From Pedococcus sp031456495 (GTDB lineage Bacteria; Actinomycetota; Actinomycetes; Actinomycetales; Dermatophilaceae), in the NCBI RefSeq assembly GCF_031456495.1, contig NZ_JAVDUW010000001.1:1302001-1366000 (forward strand): a stretch of DNA of 64,000 nt, given 5' to 3'. The notes beneath the pieces are model-generated. The model was given only the letters and a program-made list of their open reading frames with translations, was not told the DNA's origin and did not search any database. Position numbers and translations under genes: made by a program. Within the stretch, counting starts at the first letter, position 1, and every line of letters begins with the position of its first letter. Below are positions 24,245 to 33,640 of this stretch, piece after piece.

Positions 24245-24934
24245 ATGGCCCGACTGCTGCTCCTCACCAACGCGCTGGCACCCAGCGCGGACGTGCTGCC
24301 GGCCCTGGGGCTCCTGACCCACCACGTGCGGGTCATCCCGGCCGAGCCGACCGCGCTGGTCGACGCTCCCCCCGCCGACGCGGTGCTGCTCGACGCCCGC
24401 CGAGACCTGGCCGTCGCCCGGTCGCTGTGCCGCGTCCTGCGCGCCACCGGCATGTCCGTGCCGCTCCTCGCGATCCTCACCGAGGGCGGCCTCGCCGGCA
24501 TCACGGCCGAGTGGGGCGTCGACGACGTGCTGCTCGAGTCCGCCGGGCCGGCCGAGGTCGAGGCGCGGCTGCGCCTGGCGGTCGGCCGGATCGCCGAGGC
24601 GCAGGAGCCCGAGGAGGTCCAGATCACCTCCGGCGACGTCACCATCGACGAGGCGACGTACTCCGCGCGGGTCAAGGGCCGCCTGCTCGACCTGACCTAC
24701 AAGGAGTTCGAGCTCCTGAAGTACCTCGCCCAGCACCCGGGCCGCGTCTTCTCCCGCGCCCAGCTGCTGCAGGAGGTGTGGGGCTACGACTACTACGGGG
24801 GCACGCGCACCGTGGACGTCCACGTCCGTCGCCTGCGGGCCAAGCTCGGCTCGGAGTACGAGGTCCTCATCGGGACCGTGCGCAACGTCGGCTACCGGTT
24901 CGTCCCCGCCGAGGACATCGCAGCCGACGCCTGA
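24245..24934 (+). CDS. glnR: Nitrogen regulator GlnR
   Basis: GlnR is the global activator/repressor of nitrogen assimilation in actinobacteria. The 229-residue protein starts LLLLTNALAPS and has the characteristic atypical receiver: the acidic pair that normally binds Mg2+ is Thr8-Asn9, while Asp50 is retained (LLDARRDL). The OmpR-type winged helix (about 130-225) is nearly canonical (LTYKEFELLKYLAQHPGRVFS; RTVDVHVRRLRAKLG). GlnR proteins dimerise without classical phosphorylation. The ATG follows TACCAT by 8 bp. A strong bidirectional hairpin ends the gene. Confidence 0.93.
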   Translation: MARLLLLTNALAPSADVLPALGLLTHHVRVIPAEPTALVDAPPADAVLLDARRDLAVARSLCRVLRATGMSVPLLAILTEGGLAGITAEWGVDDVLLESAGPAEVEARLRLAVGRIAEAQEPEEVQITSGDVTIDEATYSARVKGRLLDLTYKEFELLKYLAQHPGRVFSRAQLLQEVWGYDYYGGTRTVDVHVRRLRAKLGSEYEVLIGTVRNVGYRFVPAEDIAADA

Positions 24935-24939
24935 GCCCT

Positions 24940-24984
24940 GCACGACGACGCCCCACCCGGGACCCGGGTGGGGCGTCGTCGTGC
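24940..24984. terminator. Bidirectional hairpin terminator between glnR and the nucleotidase gene
   Basis: A perfect arm starting GCACGACGACGCCCC pairs with its mirror around a short loop within the CCCGGGACCCGGG centre. It lies between convergent stops at 24934 and 25007. Confidence 0.85.
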
Positions 24985-25006
24985 CTGCGCCGTCAGGCGC
25001 CCGCCG

Positions 25007-26842
25007 TCACGGGGTGGCCGTGATCCGGGTCAGCGCACCCGGGGTGTAGGGCGAGCTCGCCGACAGGTAGCTGGCGAACGCGTCGATGTCCAGGCCGCCG
25101 TAGTAGACGTTCGTCCCCTGGGCCATGGTCGGGAAGTTGTCCCCACCACCCTGGAGGAAGTTGTTCGTCACGATGCGGTAGGTCTGGCCGTCGACCAGCG
25201 GCTGTCCGTTCACCGTCACCGTCCCGAGCGTGGTGCCCGAGTAGGTGTAGTTGAAGCCCTTGTTCACCTGCAGGATCTTCTTAGCGGTGCCGGCGTTCTT
25301 GCCGGACCACTGCTCGGTGAGCAGCTGCTTGACCTGCGCGCCCGTGAGGTCGAGCGACACGAGGTAGTTGTTGAACGGCTGAACGTTGAACGCCTCCTCG
25401 AAGGTGATGTCGCCGGGCGCCTCGCCGTACTTGCTGCTGCTGTACGTCAGGTCGGTGCGGATGCCACCGGGGTTCATGAAGGCGATGTCCGGCTTCCTGC
25501 CACCGGTCACGACCGACGGGTCGGCGAGCTGGGCGTCGGCGATGAGGTCACCGAGCTGCGACTCCCCGCCGGCGTTGCCGGTGCGGGTCACGTCGGTGGT
25601 GACGTGGCCGATGACCTTGCTGGCGATCGGCGTCACGAGCGTCTTGTAGCGGTCGATGAGGGCCGTCTGGTCGGCGTCCTTGGCGACGTCACGGGTGACG
25701 ATCATGTTGGCGCTGTCCACCGAGGTGCGGACGATGTCCTGCGTGCGGCGGTCGTAGGTCAGCTCGGTGTCGGTGAAGAGGCGGCCGAACGACGACGCGG
25801 AGGTGACCATGCGCGGCTGGCCGGCCGGGTCCTTGATGTCGCAGACGTACGGCTGGTGGGTGTGGCCGGACACGATCATGTCGATGGCGGGGTCGAGGCC
25901 CTTGGCGATCGGGATGATCGGGCTGTCGGCGGCGAGGCTGCCCCCCTGGGCGCACGTGTAGTCGTACGTCGGGTTCACGGTGTACGGCGTGCCGTTCTCG
26001 TACCAGGTCTGCTGGTTCGGGGTGCCGCCCTGGTGGATGAGCACGACGATCGCGTTGACGCCCTGGGCCCGCAGGACGGGCACGAGCGCGTTGGCGGTCG
26101 CGACCTCGTTCTTGAACTGCAGGCCGGCGACACCGGCCGCGGTGACGATGGTCGGGGTGTCCTGCAGGGTCATGCCGATGAAGCCGATCTTGGCGCCCTT
26201 GATGTTCTTGATCGTGTAGGGCGGCAGGATGGTCTTGTCGGTGCCGGAGTAGACGACGTTCGCGGCCAGGTAGTCGAAGTTCGCACCCGTGAAGGTCTTG
26301 CCGCCGGGGCAGGAGTCCTGGTTGTTTGCGCCGGTGCCGTCGTCGAGGCAGCCACCGTCCGCCATCCGCTGGAGCTCCTTGTAGCCCTCGTCGAACTCGT
26401 GGTTGCCCACGGCGCTCGCGTCGAGGCCGAGCGAGTTCATCGCCTCGATGGTGGGCTCGTCGTGGAACGCGGCCGACAGCAGCGGGGAGGCGCCGATGAG
26501 GTCACCGGCCGCCACGGTCAGCGAGTACGGGTGGCCCTTGCGGGCCTCCTTCAGGTGGGTGGCGAGGTACTCCACGCCGCCGGCGTCCGTGGTGACGTCC
26601 TGGGCGACCAGCGCCCCCGTCTTGGGGTCGGTGACGGTCTTGTGCCCGGTGACGATGCGGCCGCTGGAGCCCGACGGGGTCTCGAGGTTGCCGTGGAAGT
26701 CGTTGAACGACAAGAGCTGGATGTCCATGGTCGGGCCGTTCGCGGCAGCCGTCGAGCTGCCCCCGGTCATGGCCAGGCCGGCGGCGGCCATGGCGGCCAC
26801 GGCGACGACTCCCGACAGGCGTCGGGTGCGCAGAGAGGTCAT
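25007..26842 (-). CDS. Secreted 5'-nucleotidase/2',3'-cyclic phosphodiesterase
   Basis: The 611-residue enzyme has a signal peptide (1 to about 34) and a calcineurin-like metallophosphatase domain with SFNDFHGNLE (DxH), GNHEFDEG, and VSGHTHQPY. It then has the nucleotidase C-terminal substrate domain (FMNPGGIRTDL; FLQGGGDNFP). Such enzymes release phosphate and nucleosides from external nucleotides, which fits the phosphate theme. No C-terminal LPXTG or membrane anchor is visible, so it should be exported freely. The ATG at 26840-26842 has AAGGA upstream, and a minus-strand TAGCGT (26894-26899) may be its -10. Confidence 0.93.
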   Translation of the reverse strand: MTSLRTRRLSGVVAVAAMAAAGLAMTGGSSTAAANGPTMDIQLLSFNDFHGNLETPSGSSGRIVTGHKTVTDPKTGALVAQDVTTDAGGVEYLATHLKEARKGHPYSLTVAAGDLIGASPLLSAAFHDEPTIEAMNSLGLDASAVGNHEFDEGYKELQRMADGGCLDDGTGANNQDSCPGGKTFTGANFDYLAANVVYSGTDKTILPPYTIKNIKGAKIGFIGMTLQDTPTIVTAAGVAGLQFKNEVATANALVPVLRAQGVNAIVVLIHQGGTPNQQTWYENGTPYTVNPTYDYTCAQGGSLAADSPIIPIAKGLDPAIDMIVSGHTHQPYVCDIKDPAGQPRMVTSASSFGRLFTDTELTYDRRTQDIVRTSVDSANMIVTRDVAKDADQTALIDRYKTLVTPIASKVIGHVTTDVTRTGNAGGESQLGDLIADAQLADPSVVTGGRKPDIAFMNPGGIRTDLTYSSSKYGEAPGDITFEEAFNVQPFNNYLVSLDLTGAQVKQLLTEQWSGKNAGTAKKILQVNKGFNYTYSGTTLGTVTVNGQPLVDGQTYRIVTNNFLQGGGDNFPTMAQGTNVYYGGLDIDAFASYLSASSPYTPGALTRITATP

Positions 26843-26946
26843 GTGTGCGTCCTTGTGCGGAGGTGGGTCCCGGCAGGTGGGCCGGACCCGTGCACGCTAA
26901 CGGCACCCCGCTCGTTAGGGAAGATGCAGGTGGATGGCGTGGTCCA

Positions 26947-27924
26947 ATGCTTCCCGTGCCGTCACCACGTATCCGCCCCACCGACACCCTGACCCCCGAC
27001 GAGCGCGACGCCGTGCGGTCCCTCGCCGCCCGCGCGACGCAGGCCGACGGCGTGGGCGCCCTGTCGGAGCAGACCCTGTTCGACCTCGCCGCAGGCCCCG
27101 GCCGTGTGCGCCACGTGCTGGCGTATGCCGGGGAGCAGCTCGCGGGGTACGCGCAGCTCGCCGGCGACGACGGGGAAGCCCGCGAGGCCGACCACGACGA
27201 CGAGGACCCGTCGGGCGAGCTCGTCGTGGACCCGGGCCACCGGCGTACGGGCGTCGGCCGGGCCCTGCTCGAGGCGGTGCTGGCCGAGGCGGGCGAGGTG
27301 CGCCTCTGGGCCCACGGCAACCTCCCGGCCGCCCGGGCCCTCGCGGCTGCGGCCGGGCTCGAACCGGTGCGCGAGCTGCACAAGATGTCCCGCCCGCTCA
27401 CGCAGGACGACGCCACCTCACCCGCGACCGCGCTGCCGGCCGGCTACACCGCCCGGGCGTTCGAGCCCGGCCGGGACGAGGAGGCGTGGCTGGCCACGAA
27501 CGCCGCGGCGTTCGCCCACCACCCCGAGCAGGGCCGGATGACGCTCGCCGACCTCCAGGACCGGATGGCGCAGGACTGGTTCGACCCGGCCGGGTTCATC
27601 GTCGTGGGCACGGCGCAGGCACCCGACGCGGTCGCGGCGTTCCACTGGACCAAGGTGGACCCGGAGCAGCGGTCCACCCTCGAACCCGGCGCCACGGCCG
27701 GCGAGGTGTACGTCGTGGGCGTCCACCCCGACCACCAGGGCCGCGGCCTGGGCAGGCCGGTCACGGCCCTCGGCCTCGCCCACCTGGCCCGGCTCGGCCT
27801 CCCGGAGGTCGTCCTCTACGTCGACGGCGACAACGCGGCGGCGATACGCACCTACACGGGACTGGGATTCCGCAGCATCATGGTCGACGTGATGTATTCG
27901 CGTCCCGTTCACCGCCCCCTGTGA
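26947..27924 (+). CDS. mshD: Mycothiol synthase
   Basis: MshD acetylates the cysteine of Cys-GlcN-Ins, the last step of mycothiol synthesis. Two GNAT domains are present: the first with VDPGHRRTGVGRALL (about residue 95) and the active C-terminal one with VGVHPDHQGRGLGRPV (about 259) and YVDGDNAAAIRTYTGLGF. The 325-residue length is in the usual range. The start is either the ATG at 26947 or a GTG at 26956; neither has a clear Shine-Dalgarno. The position between glnR and ppk1 resembles the Streptomyces gene neighbourhood. Confidence 0.93.
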   Translation: MLPVPSPRIRPTDTLTPDERDAVRSLAARATQADGVGALSEQTLFDLAAGPGRVRHVLAYAGEQLAGYAQLAGDDGEAREADHDDEDPSGELVVDPGHRRTGVGRALLEAVLAEAGEVRLWAHGNLPAARALAAAAGLEPVRELHKMSRPLTQDDATSPATALPAGYTARAFEPGRDEEAWLATNAAAFAHHPEQGRMTLADLQDRMAQDWFDPAGFIVVGTAQAPDAVAAFHWTKVDPEQRSTLEPGATAGEVYVVGVHPDHQGRGLGRPVTALGLAHLARLGLPEVVLYVDGDNAAAIRTYTGLGFRSIMVDVMYSRPVHRPL

Positions 27925-27934
27925 GGATGACCGC

Positions 27935-30193
27935 ATGAGCGTGACCACCGAGGCCGACGACGCCGACACCTTCGACACCGACGAGGCCGGCCACGAGGTC
28001 TCGATCGCCAGCGCGCAGCCTCGTGCCGCGAACGGCCGGTTCATGCGGGTCGTGCAGTCGGCGGGGTGGCAGGACGACAGCGGGCTGCCGGCCGACCGGT
28101 TCCTCGACCGCGAGATCTCCTGGCTGCAGTTCAACGAGCGGGTGCTGCAGATGGCGGCCGACGACACGGTCCCGCTTCTCGAGCGGGCCCGGTTCCTCGC
28201 CATCTTCACCTCGAACCTCGACGAGTTCTTCATGGTCCGGGTGGCCGGTCTCAAGCGCCGCATCGCCACCGGGCTCGCGGTGCGCTCGGCGTCGGGGCTC
28301 GAGCCGCGGGAGGTGCTCGACCAGATCTCGCTGGTCGCCCACGAGCTGCAGGCGATGCAGACGGCCGTCTACAAGGACAAGGTGCAGCCGGCCCTGGAGG
28401 AGGAGGGCATCGCGATCGTCCGCTGGGACGAGCTCAGCGACGACGAGCGCGCCCTGCAGTCCGAGCAGTTCACCGACCAGGTCTTCCCGGTTCTCACCCC
28501 GCTGGCTGTCGACCCGGCGCACCCGTTCCCCTACATCTCCGGGCTCTCGCTCAACCTCGCCGTCGTCCTGGTGAACCCCAAGACCGGCAAGGAGCACTTC
28601 GCCCGGGTCAAGGTGCCGCCGCTGCTGCCCCGGCTGCTGCACATCGAGCCCGAGGCCGGCGAGCCCGTCACCGCCGACCTCTTCCACACCCGGTTCGTCC
28701 CGCTCGAGGACGTCATCGCCGCCCACCTGGACATGCTCTTCCCCGGCATGGAGGTGCGGGAGCACTTCACCTTCCGGGTCACCCGCAACGAGGACCTCGA
28801 GGTGGAGGAGGACGACGCCGAGAACCTCCTCGCCGCCCTCGAGAAGGAACTCACCCGGCGCCGGTTCGGCCCGCCCGTGCGCCTCGAGGTCGACGAGCTC
28901 ATCGACGACCACGTGCTCGACATGCTCGTGCGCGAGCTCGGCGTGAGCGAGAGCGAGGTCTACCGGCTCCCGGCGCCACTGGACCTGCGCAGCCTCAACC
29001 TCGTCGCCGACATCGAGCGGTCCGACCTGCGGTACCCGCCGTTCCGCGGGATGTCGCACCCGGACCTCTCGCCGGCCGAGAGCTCCAAGGCGTCGGACAT
29101 CCTGCCGGTGGTCCGCGACAAAGACGTCCTGCTCCAGCACCCCTACGACTCGTTCTCCACGTCGGTGCAGGCCTTCATCGAGCAGGCGGCCGCCGACCCG
29201 CACGTGCTGGCCATCAAGCAGACGCTCTACCGCACCAGCGGCGACTCGCCCATCGTCGACGCCCTCATCGACGCGGCCGAGGCGGGCAAGCAGGTCCTGG
29301 CCATCGTGGAGATCAAGGCCCGCTTCGACGAGCAGAACAACATCTCCTGGGCCCGCAAGCTGGAGCACGCGGGCGTCCACGTCGTCTACGGCATCGTCGG
29401 CCTCAAGACCCACGCCAAGCTCTGCATGGTCGTGCGCCAGGAGAGCGACGGCGGCCTGCGCCGGTACTGCCACATCGGCACCGGCAACTACAACGGCAAG
29501 ACCGCCCGGCTCTACGAGGACTTCGGGCTGCTCACCTCCGACCCGCAGGTCGGCGACGACCTGGCCCGGCTGTTCAACCAGCTCTCCGGGTTCGCGCCGC
29601 GCAGCAAGTTCAAGCGGCTGCTCGTCGCGCCCCGGTCAATCCGCAGCGGGCTCGTCGAGCGGATCGAGGCCGAGATCGACCACGTCAGGGCCGGCCGGCC
29701 GGGCCTGGTCCAGATCAAGGTGAACTCGATCGTCGACGAGCAGGTCATCGACGCGCTCTACCGCGCGTCCATGGCCGGCGTGCACGTCGACGTCTGGGTG
29801 CGCGGGATCTGCGCCCTGCGACCCGGTGTCGAGGGCCTGTCCGAGAACATCGAGGTGCACTCGGTCCTCGGCCGCTTCCTCGAGCACTCCCGCGTCTTCC
29901 ACTTCGGCGGCGGTGGCGAGCCCGAGGTGTGGATCGGCAGCGCCGACATGATGCACCGCAACCTCGACCGCCGGGTCGAGGCGCTGGTCCGCATCGCCGA
30001 GCCCAGGCACGTCGAGGACCTGCGCTGGCTGCTCGCCCGCGGCATGAGCGACGAGTACGCCCACTGGCGCCTGGGGTCCGACGGCCGGTGGACGCGCGTC
30101 AACACCGGCCCGGACGGCGAGCCGCTGCTCGACCTGCAGGCCACGCTCATCGAGCAGCACACCAAGCGCCGCCGCAAGGCCCGCCGCCGTTGA
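27935..30193 (+). CDS. ppk1: Polyphosphate kinase 1
   Basis: PPK1 makes polyphosphate from ATP through a phospho-histidine. The 752-residue protein has the N domain (LDREISWLQFNERVLQMA, about 57-74), the head domain, and the C1/C2 phospholipase-D-like domains. The catalytic His is in GLKTHAKL (about residue 490) and a second is in EHSRVFHF (about 650). It begins 10 bp after mshD and overlaps mutT1 as TTGA. A single GTTCACC lies at 27907-27913, too little to call a Pho box. Confidence 0.97.
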   Translation: MSVTTEADDADTFDTDEAGHEVSIASAQPRAANGRFMRVVQSAGWQDDSGLPADRFLDREISWLQFNERVLQMAADDTVPLLERARFLAIFTSNLDEFFMVRVAGLKRRIATGLAVRSASGLEPREVLDQISLVAHELQAMQTAVYKDKVQPALEEEGIAIVRWDELSDDERALQSEQFTDQVFPVLTPLAVDPAHPFPYISGLSLNLAVVLVNPKTGKEHFARVKVPPLLPRLLHIEPEAGEPVTADLFHTRFVPLEDVIAAHLDMLFPGMEVREHFTFRVTRNEDLEVEEDDAENLLAALEKELTRRRFGPPVRLEVDELIDDHVLDMLVRELGVSESEVYRLPAPLDLRSLNLVADIERSDLRYPPFRGMSHPDLSPAESSKASDILPVVRDKDVLLQHPYDSFSTSVQAFIEQAAADPHVLAIKQTLYRTSGDSPIVDALIDAAEAGKQVLAIVEIKARFDEQNNISWARKLEHAGVHVVYGIVGLKTHAKLCMVVRQESDGGLRRYCHIGTGNYNGKTARLYEDFGLLTSDPQVGDDLARLFNQLSGFAPRSKFKRLLVAPRSIRSGLVERIEAEIDHVRAGRPGLVQIKVNSIVDEQVIDALYRASMAGVHVDVWVRGICALRPGVEGLSENIEVHSVLGRFLEHSRVFHFGGGGEPEVWIGSADMMHRNLDRRVEALVRIAEPRHVEDLRWLLARGMSDEYAHWRLGSDGRWTRVNTGPDGEPLLDLQATLIEQHTKRRRKARRR

Positions 30194-31140
30194 GCACCCC
30201 CATCCCGGCCGCAGGGACGCTGCCCTGGCGACGTCGACGCGGCCAGCTCGAGGTCGCCCTCGTGCACCGGCCCAAGTACGACGACTGGTCGTGGGCCAAG
30301 GGCAAGCTCGACCCGGGCGAGCCCTGGCCGGTGGCGGCGGTGCGCGAGACGGCCGAGGAGACCTCGCTCGAGGTGGGCCTCGGGCGGCCCCTGCCCGGCG
30401 CCTCGTACACCGTGCTCGACGGCGACGGGCAGCCCGCCACCAAGGAGGTCCGCTACTGGGCGGCGGAGGCGACGAAGCCAGCCGGTCCGCTCGCCAACGA
30501 GGTGGACGAGGTCCGCTGGCTCGACGTCGTCGCCGCCTCGGACCGGCTCGACTACGCGCGCGACCGCGAGCAGCTGCGTGCGCTCGTGCGCGCCGACAAG
30601 GCCGGCACCCTGATCACGTGGCCGCTCGCGCTGGTGCGGCACGCGCACGCCATCGGGCGCGGCTCCTGGCCCGGGGAGGACCCCCTGCGTCCGCTCAGCG
30701 CCGCGGGACGAGACCGTGCCGCGCAGCTCGGCGCGCTGCTCTCGGCATACGCCGTGCGCCGGCTCGTCAGCTCACCGTCGGTGCGGTGCACCGACACGGT
30801 GCGCCCGTATGCCGCGTTGCGCGGCATACCCCTGCGCACCAAGGACGGGCTCAGCGAGGAGGGCTACGAGGCCGACCCGACCCGGGCGGGCCGGCACCTC
30901 GAGCGGTTGCTCGAGCGTGGCGTGCCCTCGGCCCTGTGCAGCCACGGGCCGGTGCTGCCGGACCTGATCACCCGCCTGTGCGACCGCGTGGACGGCACCG
31001 AGCCGGACGCCGGGGCCACCGGGGAGGCGCTGCGCGAGGCGGCCGCCGAGAAGATGGCCAAGGGCGAGGTGCTGGTCGTCCACCTCGCGGGGACCGGGGC
31101 CGGCGCGCGGGTCGTCGCCGTCGAGCGACACCTGCCCTGA
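30190..31140 (+). CDS. mutT1: MutT1-type Nudix/histidine phosphatase fusion
   Basis: The 316-residue protein joins an N-terminal Nudix domain (Nudix box GKLDPGEPWPVAAVRETAEE, about residues 37-56, with Thr in place of the consensus Gly after EE) to a C-terminal histidine phosphatase domain (LVRHAHAIG, about 153; SPSVRCTDT; SHGPVLPD). This is the architecture of mycobacterial MutT1, which hydrolyses 8-oxo-GTP and diadenosine polyphosphates. The TTG start at 30190 overlaps the ppk1 TGA (TTGA); no other start preserves the first strand (AAGTLPWR). Confidence 0.9.
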   Translation: MSTPIPAAGTLPWRRRRGQLEVALVHRPKYDDWSWAKGKLDPGEPWPVAAVRETAEETSLEVGLGRPLPGASYTVLDGDGQPATKEVRYWAAEATKPAGPLANEVDEVRWLDVVAASDRLDYARDREQLRALVRADKAGTLITWPLALVRHAHAIGRGSWPGEDPLRPLSAAGRDRAAQLGALLSAYAVRRLVSSPSVRCTDTVRPYAALRGIPLRTKDGLSEEGYEADPTRAGRHLERLLERGVPSALCSHGPVLPDLITRLCDRVDGTEPDAGATGEALREAAAEKMAKGEVLVVHLAGTGAGARVVAVERHLP

Positions 31141-31181
31141 CCTGCGGGTTCGGGCACCTCCTGACCGACTCCTGACCCGCC

Positions 31182-31258
31182 GTTCACCCGGCCGTCGGGT
31201 GGGCGTGCTGGGGCCGCCGTCCAGAGTCTGGGTGTTGTTCACCGTCCGTTCACCTGCG
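31182..31258 (+). promoter_or_regulatory. Pho box upstream of pstS
   Basis: Three GTTCACC units are present at 31182-31188, 31237-31243 and 31248-31254; the last two are exactly 11 bp apart, the classic direct-repeat period for PhoP/RegX3. A TACCTT (31286-31291) could be the -10, about 60 bp before the start codon. Confidence 0.85.
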
Positions 31259-31350
31259 ACGGGCCACCACGTCACCAACCCTCCCTACCTTCAGGGTCGT
31301 CGGGCAGTGCGCCCGCCCCGAGTTTCCCCCTGTGGAGAGGTTTGAACACC

Positions 31351-32484
31351 GTGAAGATCCAGCGTCTCGGCCTCGTGGCCAGCGTGGCCCTGGTCGGCTC
31401 CCTCGCGCTGTCCGCGTGCGGCTCCGACAACAACACCGGTTCCGGTGCCAGCGCGTCGGGCTCGTCGTCGTCCTCCGGCGCCGCGTCGTCCGACTGCCCG
31501 CAGGGCGGCGGCACGCTCAACGCCGAGGGCTCGTCCGCCCAGAAGAACGCGATCGAGGAGGCCATCTCGAGCTTCCAGGACGCCTGCTCGGGCACCACCG
31601 TCAACTACAACCCGACGGGCTCCGGCGCCGGCATCAAGCAGTTCATCGCCGGCCAGGTCGACTTCGCCGGCTCCGACTCGGCGCTGAAGACCAAGCCGAA
31701 GGACGGCAAGATCGAGGCCGACGAGGCCGCCAAGTACTGCGGCTCCCCCGCTTGGAACATCCCCATGGTGACCGGCCCGATCGCGATCGCCTTCAACGTC
31801 AAGGGCGTCGACAAGCTCGTCCTGACGCCGAGCGTGGCCGCGCAGATCTTCAACGGCAAGATCACCTCCTGGAACGACAAGGCGATCGCAGCCGTCAACC
31901 CGGGCGTCACCCTGCCGAACGAGCCGGTCAAGGTCTTCTTCCGCTCCGACGAGTCGGGCACGACCGAGAACTTCACCAAGTACCTCAACGCCGCCGCCCC
32001 CAAGGACTGGACGGCCGAGCCGGGCAAGACCTGGACCGGCAAGGGCGAGGGCAAGCCGAAGTCCGACGGTGTCGCGAACGCGGTCAAGTCGACCGAGGGT
32101 GGCATCACCTACGCCGAGTGGTCCTACGCCAAGGACAACAAGCTGGGCATCGCCCAGATCGACAACGGCGGCGGCGCCGTCGAGCTCACCGGTGAGTCCG
32201 TGGGCAAGGCCGTGGCGGCCGCGAAGCAGGACGGCCAGGGCAACGACCTTCGCCTGAAGCTCGACTACGCCACCAAGGAGGCCGGCGCGTACCCGATCCT
32301 CCTCGTCACCTACGAGATCGTCTGCTCCAAGGGCAAGGACCCGAAGAAGACCGAGCTGACCAAGGCCTTCCTCAAGCACTTCGCCGACAAGCAGACCCAG
32401 CAGTCCCTCGAGGAGATCGGCTACGCGCCGCTCCCCGACGAGGTGCAGTCCAAGGTCGAGGCCGCGATCTCCGCGCTCTCCTGA
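31351..32484 (+). CDS. pstS: Phosphate ABC transporter substrate-binding lipoprotein
   Basis: PstS captures phosphate outside the membrane for PstCA. The 377-residue protein has a signal peptide with lipobox LSAC (about residues 19-22), a Ser-rich linker, then a phosphate-binding domain (LNAEGSSAQKNAIEEA; DFAGSDSAL; FRSDESGTTENFTKYL). The GTG at 31351 is preferred over the TTG at 31342 because GGAGAGG ends at 31340. A perfect 14-bp hairpin follows the stop. Confidence 0.97.
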   Translation: MKIQRLGLVASVALVGSLALSACGSDNNTGSGASASGSSSSSGAASSDCPQGGGTLNAEGSSAQKNAIEEAISSFQDACSGTTVNYNPTGSGAGIKQFIAGQVDFAGSDSALKTKPKDGKIEADEAAKYCGSPAWNIPMVTGPIAIAFNVKGVDKLVLTPSVAAQIFNGKITSWNDKAIAAVNPGVTLPNEPVKVFFRSDESGTTENFTKYLNAAAPKDWTAEPGKTWTGKGEGKPKSDGVANAVKSTEGGITYAEWSYAKDNKLGIAQIDNGGGAVELTGESVGKAVAAAKQDGQGNDLRLKLDYATKEAGAYPILLVTYEIVCSKGKDPKKTELTKAFLKHFADKQTQQSLEEIGYAPLPDEVQSKVEAAISALS

Positions 32485-32490
32485 CCGACC

Positions 32491-32524
32491 GGGTGCCGCG
32501 GGGCCGACCAGCCCCGCGGCACCC
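32491..32524 (+). terminator. Perfect 14-bp hairpin between pstS and pstC
   Basis: GGGTGCCGCGGGGC and its exact complement flank a 6-nt loop (CGACCA), 7 bp after pstS. Lying inside the operon, it probably acts as a partial terminator or 3' stabiliser that keeps PstS in excess over the membrane components. The other 130 bp before pstC are C/A-rich with no visible gene. Confidence 0.75.
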
Positions 32525-32656
32525 GTGCTGCGTCCCCCCGCGCAGCACAGCACGTCCCCCGCGGCAGCCGTGTCGCGGAAGCACCAGCCAGTACCAACGC
32601 CGCACCACCACAGCGGCATCACAACCCCACATCCCCCACATCCCAGAGGCATCCCA

Positions 32657-33640
32657 GTGGCAACAGTGACCGGAAGGACGCTCGAAGGCGACCTGCAGGG
32701 CGACCGTGCAGGCACCGGACGGCTCGGCGACCGCCTGTTCGGCGGCGCAGCCAAGGCCTCGGGCGCCCTCGTCATCGGCATCGTCACCCTCGTCGGCCTC
32801 TTCCTGCTCTGGCAGGCGATCCCCGCCATCGCGGACGACAAGGTCAACTTCCTCACCTCGCGTGAGTGGGCGGTCGGCGACCCGGGCAACCTGCGGTTCG
32901 GCATCCTCGAGCTGCTCTGGACCACGGTCGTGGCGTCCACCATCGCGATGCTCATCGCCGTCCCCGTCGGGGTCGGCGTCGCCCTGTTCATCACCCAGTA
33001 CTCCCCGCGGTGGCTGGCCCGCCCCGCCGCCAACCTGGTCGACCTGCTCGCCGCGGTCCCGTCGATCGTCTACGGCCTCTGGGGCCTGAAGACCTTCGGC
33101 CCGAAGTTCGACCCGGTGCAGGGCTGGCTGACCGCCCACCTGTCGTGGTTCCCGCTGTTCTCGAACACCTCGACCAGCGGCGGCACGATCCTGTTCATCG
33201 GCGTCGTGCTCGCCATCATGATTCTGCCGATCGTCACGGCGCTGTCGCGCGAGGTCTTCGCCCAGACCCCGACGGCGCACAAGGAGGGGGCGCTGGCCCT
33301 CGGCGCCACCCAGTGGGAGATGATCCGCACCGCCGTCCTGCCGTTCGGCCGGCCCGGCGTGATCTCCGCCGCCATGCTGGCCCTGGGCCGCGCGCTCGGC
33401 GAGACGATCGCCGTCACCATCATCGTGTCGTCCCTGGCCCCCGGGACGCCGTGGAGCTGGTCGCTGCTCAACGGTGGCGAGACCTTCGCCTCGCGGATCG
33501 CCAACAACGCCAGCGAGTTCGACTCCCCCGCGAAGACGGGCGCGTTCATCGCCGCCGGCCTCGTGCTCTTCGTCCTGACCTTCGTGGTCAACGCGGTCGC
33601 GCGGGTCGTCATCGAGCGCAGGAAGGCCTTCACCGAATGA
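32657..33640 (+). CDS. pstC: Phosphate ABC transporter permease PstC
   Basis: The 327-residue permease has six membrane helices and the EAA-type loop HKEGALALGATQWEMIRTAVLPFGRPG that docks PstB. The GTG at 32657 follows AGAGG with 7-bp spacing; upstream sequence is low-complexity His/Pro and unlikely to be translated. Overlap with pstA is ATGA. Confidence 0.96.
   Translation: MATVTGRTLEGDLQGDRAGTGRLGDRLFGGAAKASGALVIGIVTLVGLFLLWQAIPAIADDKVNFLTSREWAVGDPGNLRFGILELLWTTVVASTIAMLIAVPVGVGVALFITQYSPRWLARPAANLVDLLAAVPSIVYGLWGLKTFGPKFDPVQGWLTAHLSWFPLFSNTSTSGGTILFIGVVLAIMILPIVTALSREVFAQTPTAHKEGALALGATQWEMIRTAVLPFGRPGVISAAMLALGRALGETIAVTIIVSSLAPGTPWSWSLLNGGETFASRIANNASEFDSPAKTGAFIAAGLVLFVLTFVVNAVARVVIERRKAFTE

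Noticed and set aside
27907..27913. Pho box before ppk1
   Set aside because: A single GTTCACC with no second unit at 11-bp spacing, lying within the end of mshD, is not sufficient.
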